The notes beneath the pieces were generated by a model. The model worked only from the letters and a program-made list of their open reading frames with translations, searched no databases and was not told where the DNA came from. A stretch of DNA of 55,983 nucleotides from Candidatus Woesearchaeota archaeon (GTDB taxonomy: Archaea > Nanobdellota > Nanobdellia > Woesearchaeales > GW2011-AR4): positions 1-55,983 of the forward strand of contig JACPIE010000025.1 of NCBI GenBank assembly GCA_016188245.1, read 5' to 3'. This document shows, one piece after another, positions 7,563 through 14,028 of the stretch; position 1 is the first letter of the stretch; each line of letters opens with the position of its first letter. Position numbers and translations under genes: made by a program.

Positions 7563-7607
7563 TGGGTGGGTGGTGGGGAGAGTGGCGGCGGGTCAATTGA
7601 TTTTTTT
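7563..7607. repeat. G-rich 45-bp repeat, copy 1
   Basis: A 45-base block beginning TGGGTGGGTGGTGGGG and ending GGGTCAATTGATTTTTTT is repeated at 10425-10469 with one mismatch. Both copies lie just upstream of the palindrome/TATA promoter of a minus-strand accessory gene. The G runs could fold into a quadruplex. Confidence 0.75.
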
Positions 7608-7780
7608 GTTTTTTAATCGTTAATGGTGCAAATTATCAAAAAACATCAGGTTTTTAACAAATAATCCTACTTTAAGCACCAAAAGTTAGTGTTTTATTGT
7701 AATGTACTCCTCAAACCCCCTTATCCGTTGGTCATTCTTAGTCTTGGTAAAGACAATTTTAATAAAAAGGCACAAAAAAT

Positions 7781-7881
7781 GTTCGCCTAATGCCCAAAGT
7801 TTGGCGACCAAGATTGAGGCAACCCACAATCTTGGCTTGACTTTTCGCAAAGAAAAGTTTGCCAAACGAGTATTATACGCC
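7781..7881. repeat. Palindromic box element P1 (gene-free)
   Basis: Outer boxes CGCCTAAT (7784-7791) and ATTATACG (7872-7879) enclose inner arms GTTTGGC (7799-7805) and GCCAAAC (7861-7867). The left spacer is 7 nt, the right spacer is 4 nt (GAGT). Inside are two hairpins: CCAAGATTG/CAATCTTGG with loop AGGCAACCCA, and ACTTTTC/GAAAAGT. The same layout recurs at 9614, 10635 and 12245. The 7491-8079 gap holds nothing else except the promoter and G-rich repeat at its left end and a 25-bp repeat (7970-7994) shared with 44181-44205. Confidence 0.8.
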
Positions 7882-8079
7882 TGAAAGGTTTTAAACTTTT
7901 TTGCCACCCAAGAACGTTCTCAGCGTACATGTCAAAAATTCCAAGTTACGAATACATTGAGGAATTTTTGAGCATGCTCGGAAATTTTTACAAGATTTAA
8001 ATCAATAATAGAAATTTCCGACATTTGGCAAAACTCGACAGAAAGGTATTTAAAGAAGTTAGTCTTTAAAGTCATTAAA

Positions 8080-8346
8080 ATGGCAAAAGAAACAATAACG
8101 ATACCTAAAGAAGAATATGAACTTTTAGTTAAATGTAAACATATCGTTGAAGAAACAATAACGATACCTAAAGAAGAATATGAACTTTTAGTTAAATGTA
8201 AACATATCGTTGAATCTGATTTTGAAGAAAAATTTTCTGAGCAATTTATCAAAGAAATCAAAGAAAGTGAAGAAGCTTACAAGAGAGGAGATTTTGTAAG
8301 AGTTAATGGTTCTGAAGAAAGAAGGAAACTTTTTGATTCTTTGTAA
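8080..8346 (+). CDS. RelB-like antitoxin with internally duplicated N-terminus
   Basis: This 88-residue protein belongs to the same small antitoxin family as the 5801 gene (ETITIPKEEYELL). Residues 4-24 are repeated exactly as residues 25-45, encoded by a perfect 63-bp tandem repeat, so the DNA-binding-like segment is present twice in one chain. The remaining C-terminus is acidic then basic and probably wraps the toxin. TATTTAAAG at about 8047-8055 implies a leaderless start at 8080. The toxin gene follows 5 bases later. Confidence 0.7.
   Translation: MAKETITIPKEEYELLVKCKHIVEETITIPKEEYELLVKCKHIVESDFEEKFSEQFIKEIKESEEAYKRGDFVRVNGSEERRKLFDSL
8088..8213 (+). repeat. Exact 63-bp tandem duplication
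   Basis: Bases 8088-8150 are identical to 8151-8213 and stay in frame. The absence of any synonymous difference indicates a recent event. Confidence 0.9.
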
Positions 8347-8351
8347 ATAAT

Positions 8352-8606
8352 ATGGATTACCAGGAAATATTAAGTAAACCCTTCTTAAATGATATTAAAG
8401 ATATCAAGAAAGATAAAATTCTGCTGGAGAGACTGCACAAAAAGATTGACGAAATTTTGAAAAATCCGGAGCATTATCCTGTCAAAAAGTACGAGTTAAA
8501 AGGGAAGAGGGCAGCTCATATTGGTTCTTTTGTTGTTGTATTTGAAATCAAAGGTAATGAAGTAATATTTCTGAAGTTTAAGCATCACGACTATGCTTAT
8601 GATTAG
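8352..8606 (+). CDS. RelE/YoeB-like toxin
   Basis: This 84-residue protein fits the compact archaeal RelE group: LLERLHKKIDEILKNPEHYPVKKYELKGKRAAHIGSFVVVFEI and the C-terminal KFKHHDYAYD. His-Asp-x-Ala-Tyr ends of this type are typical of ribosome-dependent mRNA interferases of this family. It directly follows its antitoxin in the usual order. It is one of at least six toxin-antitoxin-type modules in the window. Confidence 0.85.
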   Translation: MDYQEILSKPFLNDIKDIKKDKILLERLHKKIDEILKNPEHYPVKKYELKGKRAAHIGSFVVVFEIKGNEVIFLKFKHHDYAYD

Positions 8607-8683
8607 AGTTTTGCCAAATGTTTGTATAAAATCTCACTTTATGCGAAGGGAAGAATGCTAAAAAATCGGTTTAATAATTAAAA

Positions 8684-9349
8684 AGAAAAAATCGGGCGTA
8701 AAGTTTAAATAAAATAGGTCATATCTTATTATTATGGCAGAAACACTGATAGAACGAATTCGAACCATTGAAGCCATTCCTAACTATGTCACTGTAGATA
8801 AGGATACAGAAATCCGAAAAGCATTTGAGGAATTAGGCCAGTCAAATAGAGTTGTTAGGGCTGTTATGGATGGCAAAACAACCTTTCTAGCCGAATACAA
8901 TAAATCTATTGGTCCATATGATCATGACATGCTCTTTAGCCTTAACTCCTTGCCTGAAGACTTTCAGCAGCAAGTTCAAGATTTAGAACAGGCTTTAGGT
9001 GATACCAGACTTGCTAATCCAGCATTTGAAGATGTTCCAATAGCAAATTATATGACTAGAAATCCTATAAAGAGTGGTCTTGCTTTAGGCGGCATTGTTG
9101 GAGGAGGGTTGCTTTTAATTCCCGATGGTAAGGATTACAATCAAAAAGTCAGCAGGAGAGGTTTCATATTAAGCTCTATTGGACTTGTAGGCAGTACCGC
9201 TGCATTGGGCGCAGTCCTGGGAATGGCTAGCTTGGCGGGTATTTCTAATAATTTAAGACAAGTTAGAGAAAATGCTTTGTACTTGGATACAACTTTCAGA
9301 AGGGCATATTCTAGGTAATAATTTAAAAACATAAAGCCCGATTTTTTCT
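8684..9349. repeat. Inverted-repeat-bounded unit 3
   Basis: AGAAAAAATCGGGC (8684-8697) is the perfect reverse complement of 9336-9349 and encloses only the 8734-9318 gene. A second pair (AATGCTAAAAAATCGG, about 8654-8669, against CCGATTTTTTCTTAGCATT at 9339-9357) overlaps it with a 3-base bulge. Confidence 0.65.
8734..9318 (+). CDS. Orphan protein with C-terminal membrane hairpin
   Basis: This 194-residue protein is not recognised. Residues 1-105 are soluble and acidic. Two hydrophobic segments follow (about 113-128 and 146-170), the second preceded by SRRGFIL, which resembles a twin-arginine motif but lies far from the N-terminus, so I do not call it a Tat signal. GTTTAAATA at 8703-8711 makes the mRNA leaderless. 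The architecture parallels the DnaJ-domain protein at 6876. Confidence 0.6.
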   Translation: MAETLIERIRTIEAIPNYVTVDKDTEIRKAFEELGQSNRVVRAVMDGKTTFLAEYNKSIGPYDHDMLFSLNSLPEDFQQQVQDLEQALGDTRLANPAFEDVPIANYMTRNPIKSGLALGGIVGGGLLLIPDGKDYNQKVSRRGFILSSIGLVGSTAALGAVLGMASLAGISNNLRQVRENALYLDTTFRRAYSR

Positions 9350-9613
9350 TAGCATTAAACCCTTGCTTTTTTAAAGAAAAAAATCTCCGTGGCGTTCGGC
9401 GAGACAAAAATTTCAAGGATTCTTAATGTTGTATATCTAAATCCGCAGAAATTTTTGGCGAGTAGGACAATCTTTTCGACTTTTGCTATAGTTCTGAAAG
9501 GAGAAAAGTTGTCCGTCGAACCGCCAAGGAGGAGATTTTTTTCGCATTTGACATAGTTTATATATGAAAATAAAAAAAGTGATGGTGGAAAAGCACATCA
9601 GGAAAATTGAAAT

Positions 9614-9737
9614 GTTCGTATAATGCCCAAAGCAAAGCGAGTTTTTCTCGGCAACCCTGAGAAAAACCTCGTCTGGAATGACGAGACTTTTTCCTGAATG
9701 AAATTCGGAAAAAGTTTGCTTTGCGAGTATTATACGC
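9614..9737. repeat. Palindromic box element P2 (gene-free)
   Basis: Perfect outer boxes CGTATAAT (9617-9624) and ATTATACG (9729-9736), inner arms GCAAAGC (9632-9638) and GCTTTGC (9718-9724), left spacer 7 nt (GCCCAAA), right spacer 4 nt (GAGT). Internal hairpins: GTTTTTCTC/GAGAAAAAC with loop GGCAACCCT, CTCGTC/GACGAG, and ACTTTTTCC/GGAAAAAGT. The 9319-9885 gap otherwise holds only the right arm of unit 3, a weak GGCGTTCGGCGA box-like site at 9391 and the repeats listed separately. Confidence 0.8.
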
Positions 9738-9885
9738 CCGAAGGGTTCTAAACTTTCTCTGTGCCCAAAAATGTTTGAGGCGTACTTTTTGAAAAAAAGT
9801 TTGTTTAATCTATAGAGATTAAACGAAGACTCAAAGAATAAAAACCGCTTGGATTGTAAATAAATTATCGTGGCATTAGGCGAAC

Positions 9886-10362
9886 TTACTGAACTAACCA
9901 GTAAGATTTTAATTCTTTTACTAAATCTCCTCTGGATTTTTTGCCATCTCTTAACATTGCATCAATTCCGGATATCCTATATACCTGAAATATATTTGTT
10001 TGCTGTTTATCCATAGCAATTGCTTCATGCTTTTTATGTAGAATTTCAGCTAATTCCCATAAAGTCATTTCCCTCAAATAATAATCTCTTTCAAATTGCT
10101 TGGGAACTTCATGCTTGTTTAATACTACCACAATCCCTTCATGAGGTGATTCGTATACAAGTGCACTTGTTTCTGATTCAGGACCATAACGTTTAGAAGT
10201 ATCTAAAGGAATAGATGCAATTTGATGAAATTTTGGCTGTCTTTGCCTATTTGTTGGAAATGATTCATGATAAATTTCACTTTCCCCATCAAGACCAGCC
10301 CACATCGTAATACGTCTTCGATTACTTAGACCCTCATTTAGAAAGGAAATACCGTAAGCCAT
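9886..10362 (-). CDS. Orphan soluble protein
   Basis: This 158-residue protein is not recognised. It has mixed alpha/beta character with no membrane segment: an aromatic N-terminus (ITMWAGLDGESEIYHESF), a central EGIVVVLNKHEVP strand and a helical C-terminus. The TATA box at 10385-10393 predicts a leaderless transcript. The stop codon lies next to the AGTTCGCCTAATGCC box, and similar abutment is seen at 12535, as if the box marks the unit's 3' edge. Confidence 0.6.
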   Translation of the reverse strand: MAYGISFLNEGLSNRRRITMWAGLDGESEIYHESFPTNRQRQPKFHQIASIPLDTSKRYGPESETSALVYESPHEGIVVVLNKHEVPKQFERDYYLREMTLWELAEILHKKHEAIAMDKQQTNIFQVYRISGIDAMLRDGKKSRGDLVKELKSYWLVQ

Positions 10363-10384
10363 GTAAGCTAGTAAATGGCTATCA

Positions 10385-10422
10385 TTTATAAATCTTTTTT
10401 CATTGGACTACATCAAAGTAGT
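10385..10422 (-). promoter_or_regulatory. Promoter with perfect upstream inverted repeat
   Basis: ATTTATAAA (10385-10393, this strand) is preceded after exactly 13 bases by the perfect palindrome ACTAC-N6-GTAGT (10407-10422). The spacing and palindrome match those at 38364-38401. Confidence 0.6.
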
Positions 10423-10424
10423 GA

Positions 10425-10469
10425 TGGGCGGGTGGTGGGGAGAGTGGCGGCGGGTCAATTGATTTTTTT
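10425..10469. repeat. G-rich 45-bp repeat, copy 2
   Basis: One mismatch to 7563-7607. The ~150 bases that follow (to about 10612) align loosely with 12940-13075 (shared GTTRATGRAGCAT, AGGCTTAWACATCA, AGTTAATG and GGCGGTTTCTTAGTT/CGGTGGTTAATACG blocks), so a longer diverged non-coding unit extends beyond the G-rich part. No ORF is convincing in 10363-10999. Confidence 0.65.
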
Positions 10470-10634
10470 ATTGCGTTCGTTGATGGAGCATCAGCAAAAT
10501 ATACAGAAAATGCAACATTTCAAGCAAAAAGGCAGGCTTATACATCAAAAAACACATAAGTTAATGTAAATCAATCGTATCCAAGCGATTTTCATGGCGG
10601 TTTCTTAGTTAAAATTAATCGGGGCACAGAGAAA

Positions 10635-10786
10635 GTTCGTATAATGCACAAAGTTTCGTGAACTTTTTCTCCTCGAAAAATTGCCCTCGAAGTTTGAGGC
10701 AACCCGCAAACTTCAGAGCTGGCAAATTTTTCAGAGCTGAGAAAAAGTTGTGAGCAAAGCGAACGGACACGAAACGAGTATTATAC
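10635..10786. repeat. Palindromic box element P3 (gene-free)
   Basis: Outer boxes GTATAAT (10639-10645) and ATTATAC (10780-10786), inner arms GTTTCGTG (10653-10660) and CACGAAAC (10768-10775), spacers 7 nt (GCACAAA) and 4 nt (GAGT). Internal arms AACTTTTTCTC (10661-10671)/GAGAAAAAGTT (10739-10749) hold a further CGAAGTTTG...CAAACTTC hairpin with GGCAACCC in its loop. Confidence 0.8.
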
Positions 10787-10899
10787 ATAGCTTCAGCGGG
10801 CTTTTTTTATGACCAAAAAACTTCTGAGTTCTGGGCTTTATGAAGTAAAGTACGTATAGTTCAACAGAATTATGCGTAAGAATGAAAGAAAAGTTTTTT

Positions 10900-11979
10900 G
10901 GTTGAACTTGAAATTTGCTCGAGCGTACCAAGAGTTACTTTTTAGTAGTAAAAATAGAAAACTTTAAAAATAGATAGAAGATTCTATGAGTGGATTACAA
11001 TGAGAATTTTCCACGTTTCAGATATTCAGGATGGAGCTTATCCTCTACAACATATTGTAAATTTTGTAAATCAAGAAGGAGAAGCAGGCGATTTGGTTGT
11101 GATGTCAGGAGACATTGCGACAGGGGCTGATGCAGACCATCTTAGAAAAAGTTTAGATGAACTTTGTAGAGATAGGGATAGAATAACAGTCCAAGAATTT
11201 AGGACTACCTTGCAAAACGCAACCAGACCTACTTATGAAAAAATCAAAGAAGTAATTGAAAAATCAAAAGTTCCTGTATTATCTATTCCTGGAAATTCTG
11301 ATTTGCCCCTATATGAAAATGCTTTGCAATCTGATAAACATATACCTTTACACGAACGAGCTGTAGATATTGGAGGAATGAACTTTGTTGGATTTGGTGG
11401 CGCAAATATAGCAGTCATTGATGATAGATACAAAGTAGTTGAAGTAAGTGTAGAGGTTAATGATACAATTATGGGTAAAAAGAGTGTTAAAGCATCAAGT
11501 ATTTATGATTTTCTAAAAACATTGTCAGAAACTCCAACAGTTTTAGTTATGCATATGCCACCATACGGTATTCGTGATTTTGTTAATCAAGAAGTAGGTC
11601 ATGTCGGTAGTCATGGATTAAGAGATTACCTAGACGAAAATGCTGTCCCATTAGTATTATGTGGGCATATTCATGAAGGGAGGGGTATGGAAGCACTTAA
11701 TCAGGGCAGAACAGTGGTTTCTAATGCTGGCACTTTGAGCAATATGGCACTTCACAAAAAATTACCGAGAACTTTTGCTGTTGTAGAATACGATGGCGGA
11801 TTCAAAGCTGGAATTGTCTATCAATTTACAGATATTCGAAAAGGTTCTTTAGAAGTTCTGACTACTTATAAGCCCGGTGAAAACACACTTTTAGTGGAAA
11901 ATCGAAGTAATCCAAAGTTTTCTTAATCATAGATTCTTTCTAGTAAAGCTCGAGCAAATTTCTTTCTTATAGTTCAACC
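10900..11979. repeat. Inverted-repeat-bounded unit 5
   Basis: AAATTTGCTCGAGC (10911-10924) is the perfect reverse complement of 11948-11961; outside it GGTTGAACT (10900-10908) matches AGTTCAACC (11971-11979). Only the phosphoesterase gene lies inside. A box hairpin (CGTATAGTTC/GAATTATGCG, 10853-10876) precedes it. Confidence 0.7.
11000..11926 (+). CDS. Calcineurin-like metallophosphoesterase
   Basis: This 308-residue protein has the ordered metal-binding motifs of the calcineurin-like family: RIFHVSDIQDG (residues 2-12), VVMSGDIATG, SIPGNSDLP, VMHMPPYG and LCGHIHEGRG. The usual first motif D-x-H is D-I-Q here and the usual GNHD is GNSD, so metal coordination is modified, though all other ligands remain. 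Substrate could be a nucleotide, phosphoprotein or nucleic acid end. It lacks a signal peptide. It is an accessory unit with TTTAAAAATA promoter near 10963. Confidence 0.8.
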   Translation: MRIFHVSDIQDGAYPLQHIVNFVNQEGEAGDLVVMSGDIATGADADHLRKSLDELCRDRDRITVQEFRTTLQNATRPTYEKIKEVIEKSKVPVLSIPGNSDLPLYENALQSDKHIPLHERAVDIGGMNFVGFGGANIAVIDDRYKVVEVSVEVNDTIMGKKSVKASSIYDFLKTLSETPTVLVMHMPPYGIRDFVNQEVGHVGSHGLRDYLDENAVPLVLCGHIHEGRGMEALNQGRTVVSNAGTLSNMALHKKLPRTFAVVEYDGGFKAGIVYQFTDIRKGSLEVLTTYKPGENTLLVENRSNPKFS

Positions 11980-12009
11980 CTTTTAGTTTCTCGAAGATAA
12001 CCTTTAGGT

Positions 12010-12142
12010 AAAAATTCCAACAACTTGGGTGAGAATTGAGTGCAGAGGATTTTTCAGTTACGAAGTTCTGAAAAATCCTTTGCGAATAGGGTTTTCACCA
12101 AGAAAACCCGTGTTCGAACCCTGCGTTGTTGTTGGAATTTTT
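12010..12142. other. Cloverleaf-like non-coding palindrome
   Basis: AAAAATTCCAACAAC (12010-12024) pairs perfectly with 12128-12142. Inside are GGATTTTTCAG/CTGAAAAATCC (12047-12078), GGGTTTTC/GAAAACCC (12089-12109) and a GTTCGAACCC segment like a T loop. It resembles a tRNA-like fold, but the arms adjacent to the closing stem do not form D and T stems, so I do not call a tRNA. Rest of the 11927-12534 gap: element P4 and AT-rich sequence. Confidence 0.55.
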
Positions 12143-12244
12143 GTTTTAATTTGCTTTGCATGGAAATTAAAATCATCATCGAGAAATTTATGCGAACGAT
12201 ATAGGAAAATAATTAAATGAAGCATAAAGGTCATAAAAAAAGTA

Positions 12245-12374
12245 CGTATAATAGCCGAAGTTTGGCGACGAGAAATGAGGCAACCCACAGTTCTCGCTCG
12301 TCGTTTTTGAGGCATCCCACAAAAACAGACGAGACTTTTCGCCAAAGAAAAGTTTGCCAAACGAGTATTAGGCG
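12245..12374. repeat. Palindromic box element P4 (gene-free)
   Basis: Outer boxes CGTATAAT (12245-12252) and ATTAGGCG (12367-12374), inner arms GTTTGGC (12260-12266) and GCCAAAC (12356-12362), spacers 7 nt (AGCCGAA) and 4 nt (GAGT). Two GGCAACCC/GGCATCCC-type hairpins lie inside. An apparent 80-codon ORF here is a by-product of the palindrome. Confidence 0.8.
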
Positions 12375-12534
12375 AGTGGGGTTTTACGCCCCACCAAATT
12401 TTTCTCAAAGAAAAATTAGACATTTGCGGACACAAGAATGCTTTTGTCGTAATTTATGAAATAAAGTTTGCCTTACGAAAGTACAGGCGAAGACAAAAGG
12501 AGAAATAATGGCTTTGATAGTAAAATTCGTAGCA

Positions 12535-12867
12535 TTAGACGGACTTTTTCTTTTTTGATTTTTTATTCTTTATACTTTGCAATATCAAGCCTACAATCAA
12601 TCCAATGATTATGAAAGGAATCATAGTTAAAACCAATCCCCAGAAAAGCCAAATTAAAAACATAATAGTTAATCCTACAATTGGAGGATTCCCACATCCT
12701 ATATCCCCACCAAAGGTAGCACAAACAAATCTGCCGCGAATGAGAGACTCTAATCCTGTTGGTAAGAATGCAAACAGAATTGATAATGACAAAGAAGCAA
12801 AAACACCAACCCATACAGATTTACTCACAACAGATTTTTTATTCCACCACTTCTTAAAATCAACCAT
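12535..12867 (-). CDS. Small three-helix membrane protein
   Basis: This 110-residue protein has hydrophobic segments at about residues 19-37, 61-77 and 78-97, and a very basic C-terminus (KNKKSKKKKSV) expected in the cytoplasm. A loop between helices 1 and 2 contains two Cys. TTTTAAATA (12891-12899 on this strand) gives a leaderless start. Its stop codon TAA lies inside the box AGTCCGTCTAATGCT (12531-12545). Function unknown; small membrane toxins are one possibility. Confidence 0.6.
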   Translation of the reverse strand: MVDFKKWWNKKSVVSKSVWVGVFASLSLSILFAFLPTGLESLIRGRFVCATFGGDIGCGNPPIVGLTIMFLIWLFWGLVLTMIPFIIIGLIVGLILQSIKNKKSKKKKSV

Positions 12868-12903
12868 ATTTTCTAAAATAATGATATGAGTATTTAAAAT
12901 GTT

Positions 12904-12920
12904 GGGCGGGAGGGTGGGGG
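12904..12920 (+). other. G-quadruplex-type motif
   Basis: GGGCGGGAGGGTGGGGG is a canonical four-run G-quadruplex pattern directly behind the promoter of the 12535-12867 gene. It corresponds in position to the 45-bp G-rich repeats at 7563 and 10425. The rest of 12868-13184 holds the diverged non-coding block and the box GTTCGCCTAAT at 13114-13124, 60 bases before the recombinase gene. Confidence 0.6.
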
Positions 12921-13184
12921 TTTGGTGGGTGGAAGGATTGATTTTGTTTTTTTAGTTAATGAAGCATTTTCACCAGAAACAGCAAATGCATTAAAAAATG
13001 CTACATTTTTAGCTTAGCAGTAGGCTTAAACATCAGTTAATGCGTATCAAAGCCATTATTTCGGTGGTTAATACGAATGTTAATGAGTGAAATTATAAAA
13101 AGTGTCCGCAAATGTTCGCCTAATACGGATTAGAAGAAGTTTTTTATATAAGTTATTGCAAAGGTTTCTGAAAAAGGTGAAAAA

Positions 13185-14000
13185 GTGTTTGATAAACTTG
13201 AAACAGAGCTCAAAATAAGAGGTTTTAGCCGGCGAACTGTTGATTCTTATATGTACCACAACAAAAAGTTCCTTGAGTTTGTAAAGAAAGATCCTGCAAA
13301 TGTTGAGGAAAGTGACGCAAAGCAGTTTATCGCTTATTTGATGTCAGAGCGCAAATTTAAGCCAAGGAGCATAAATCTTGCACTAAGCTCGCTGAAGTTC
13401 TTTTACAATGAAATATTGAAAAATAGGGCATTTAATGGTGTTAAAGCGCCAAAAACAGAGAAGAAACTCCCAACAGTCCTGACAAAAGAAGAAATCAAGA
13501 AATTGCTGGCGTCAATCGATAATCCAAAGCATAAGCTGCTTGTAGAGTTCCTGTATTCTGCAGGGCTAAGAGTAAGCGAATGTGTGAGCCTGAAAACTGA
13601 CGATCTGGATCTGGCTGAAAAAATGGGCAAAATAAAGCACGGCAAAGGCAATAAGGAAAGATATATCATTTTGTCTGACAGCTTGATTTCACATTTAAGC
13701 GAGTATCTCAAAAACAAAAAAGACAGCTCAGCCTACATATTTTCAGTCAAAAGCCACCCAATAACGGCAAGGCAGGCCCAAAAGGTTGTCAAAGAAGCAG
13801 CAAAAAGTGCCGGCATAAAGAAAAGAGTGTTCTGCCATGCCCTGAGAAGCAGCTTTGCAACACACCTTCTTGAAGCAGGGACAGATATAAGGATAATTCA
13901 AGAACTCCTTGGCCATTCAGATTTGTCCACAACACAGATTTATACAAAGGTTTCAACTCAGCAGCTCAAAAAGGTAAAAAGCCCACTGGACACTCTATGA
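13185..14000 (+). CDS. xerA: XerA-like tyrosine recombinase
   Basis: This 271-residue protein is a tyrosine site-specific recombinase with an N-terminal SAM-like core-binding domain (residues 1-80) and a C-terminal catalytic domain. The catalytic set is complete: Arg129 (AGLRVSE), Lys in GKGNK (154-157), His218 and Arg221 (CHALR), His244 (LLGHS) and Tyr253 (QIYTK). Length and motifs fit archaeal XerA, which resolves chromosome dimers at dif. It lacks the extra helix region of integron IntI. Start is GTG at 13185 with AGGTG 4 bases upstream. Codon use is host-like, so it may be the core XerA; but it sits at the end of the box-rich array and could act on those sites. Confidence 0.9.
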   Translation: MFDKLETELKIRGFSRRTVDSYMYHNKKFLEFVKKDPANVEESDAKQFIAYLMSERKFKPRSINLALSSLKFFYNEILKNRAFNGVKAPKTEKKLPTVLTKEEIKKLLASIDNPKHKLLVEFLYSAGLRVSECVSLKTDDLDLAEKMGKIKHGKGNKERYIILSDSLISHLSEYLKNKKDSSAYIFSVKSHPITARQAQKVVKEAAKSAGIKKRVFCHALRSSFATHLLEAGTDIRIIQELLGHSDLSTTQIYTKVSTQQLKKVKSPLDTL

Positions 14001-14028
14001 TTAAAACATTTAATCAAATCTTAAAATG

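Larger units (their letters stand above)
8022..8620. repeat. Inverted-repeat-bounded unit 2 (RelBE-like pair)
   Basis: CATTTGGCAAAACTC (8022-8036) is the perfect reverse complement of 8606-8620. The 15-bp arms enclose exactly the antitoxin and toxin genes; the right arm begins within the toxin stop codon. Confidence 0.7.
9751..10637. repeat. Inverted-repeat-bounded unit 4, with second 36-bp repeat copy
   Basis: AACTTTCTCTGTGCCC (9751-9766) is the perfect reverse complement of 10622-10637 and encloses the 9886-10362 gene. The left arm is part of the second copy of the 36-bp repeat (9754-9789, identical to 5714-5749). GGCATTAGGCGAAC (9872-9885) abuts the gene's stop codon. Confidence 0.7.

Noticed and set aside
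7702..7884. 60-codon plus-strand and 73-codon minus-strand frames
   Set aside because: Both cover palindrome P1 and are by-products of the inverted repeat.
9121..9250. Tat signal in the 8734 protein (SRRGFIL)
   Set aside because: The motif lies at about residue 135-141, after a first hydrophobic segment, not at the N-terminus.
12010..12142. A complete tRNA gene
   Set aside because: GTTCGAACCC and a long closing stem are present, but no 5-bp T stem or D stem can be formed next to the closing stem.
7781..12374. CRISPR array
   Set aside because: Repeats are palindromic, differ in inner sequence and are separated by whole genes; no regular repeat-spacer pattern or cas genes.
12217..12459. 80-codon plus-strand frame
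   Set aside because: It lies entirely on palindrome P4; its translation mirrors the inverted arms and has no promoter or homologous pattern.
5714..13128. Classical integron with IntI integrase
   Set aside because: The recombinase lacks the integron-specific insertion and looks like core XerA; the boxes differ from canonical GTTRRRY/RYYYAAC, and genes lie inside palindromes. Kept only as an integron-like hypothesis.
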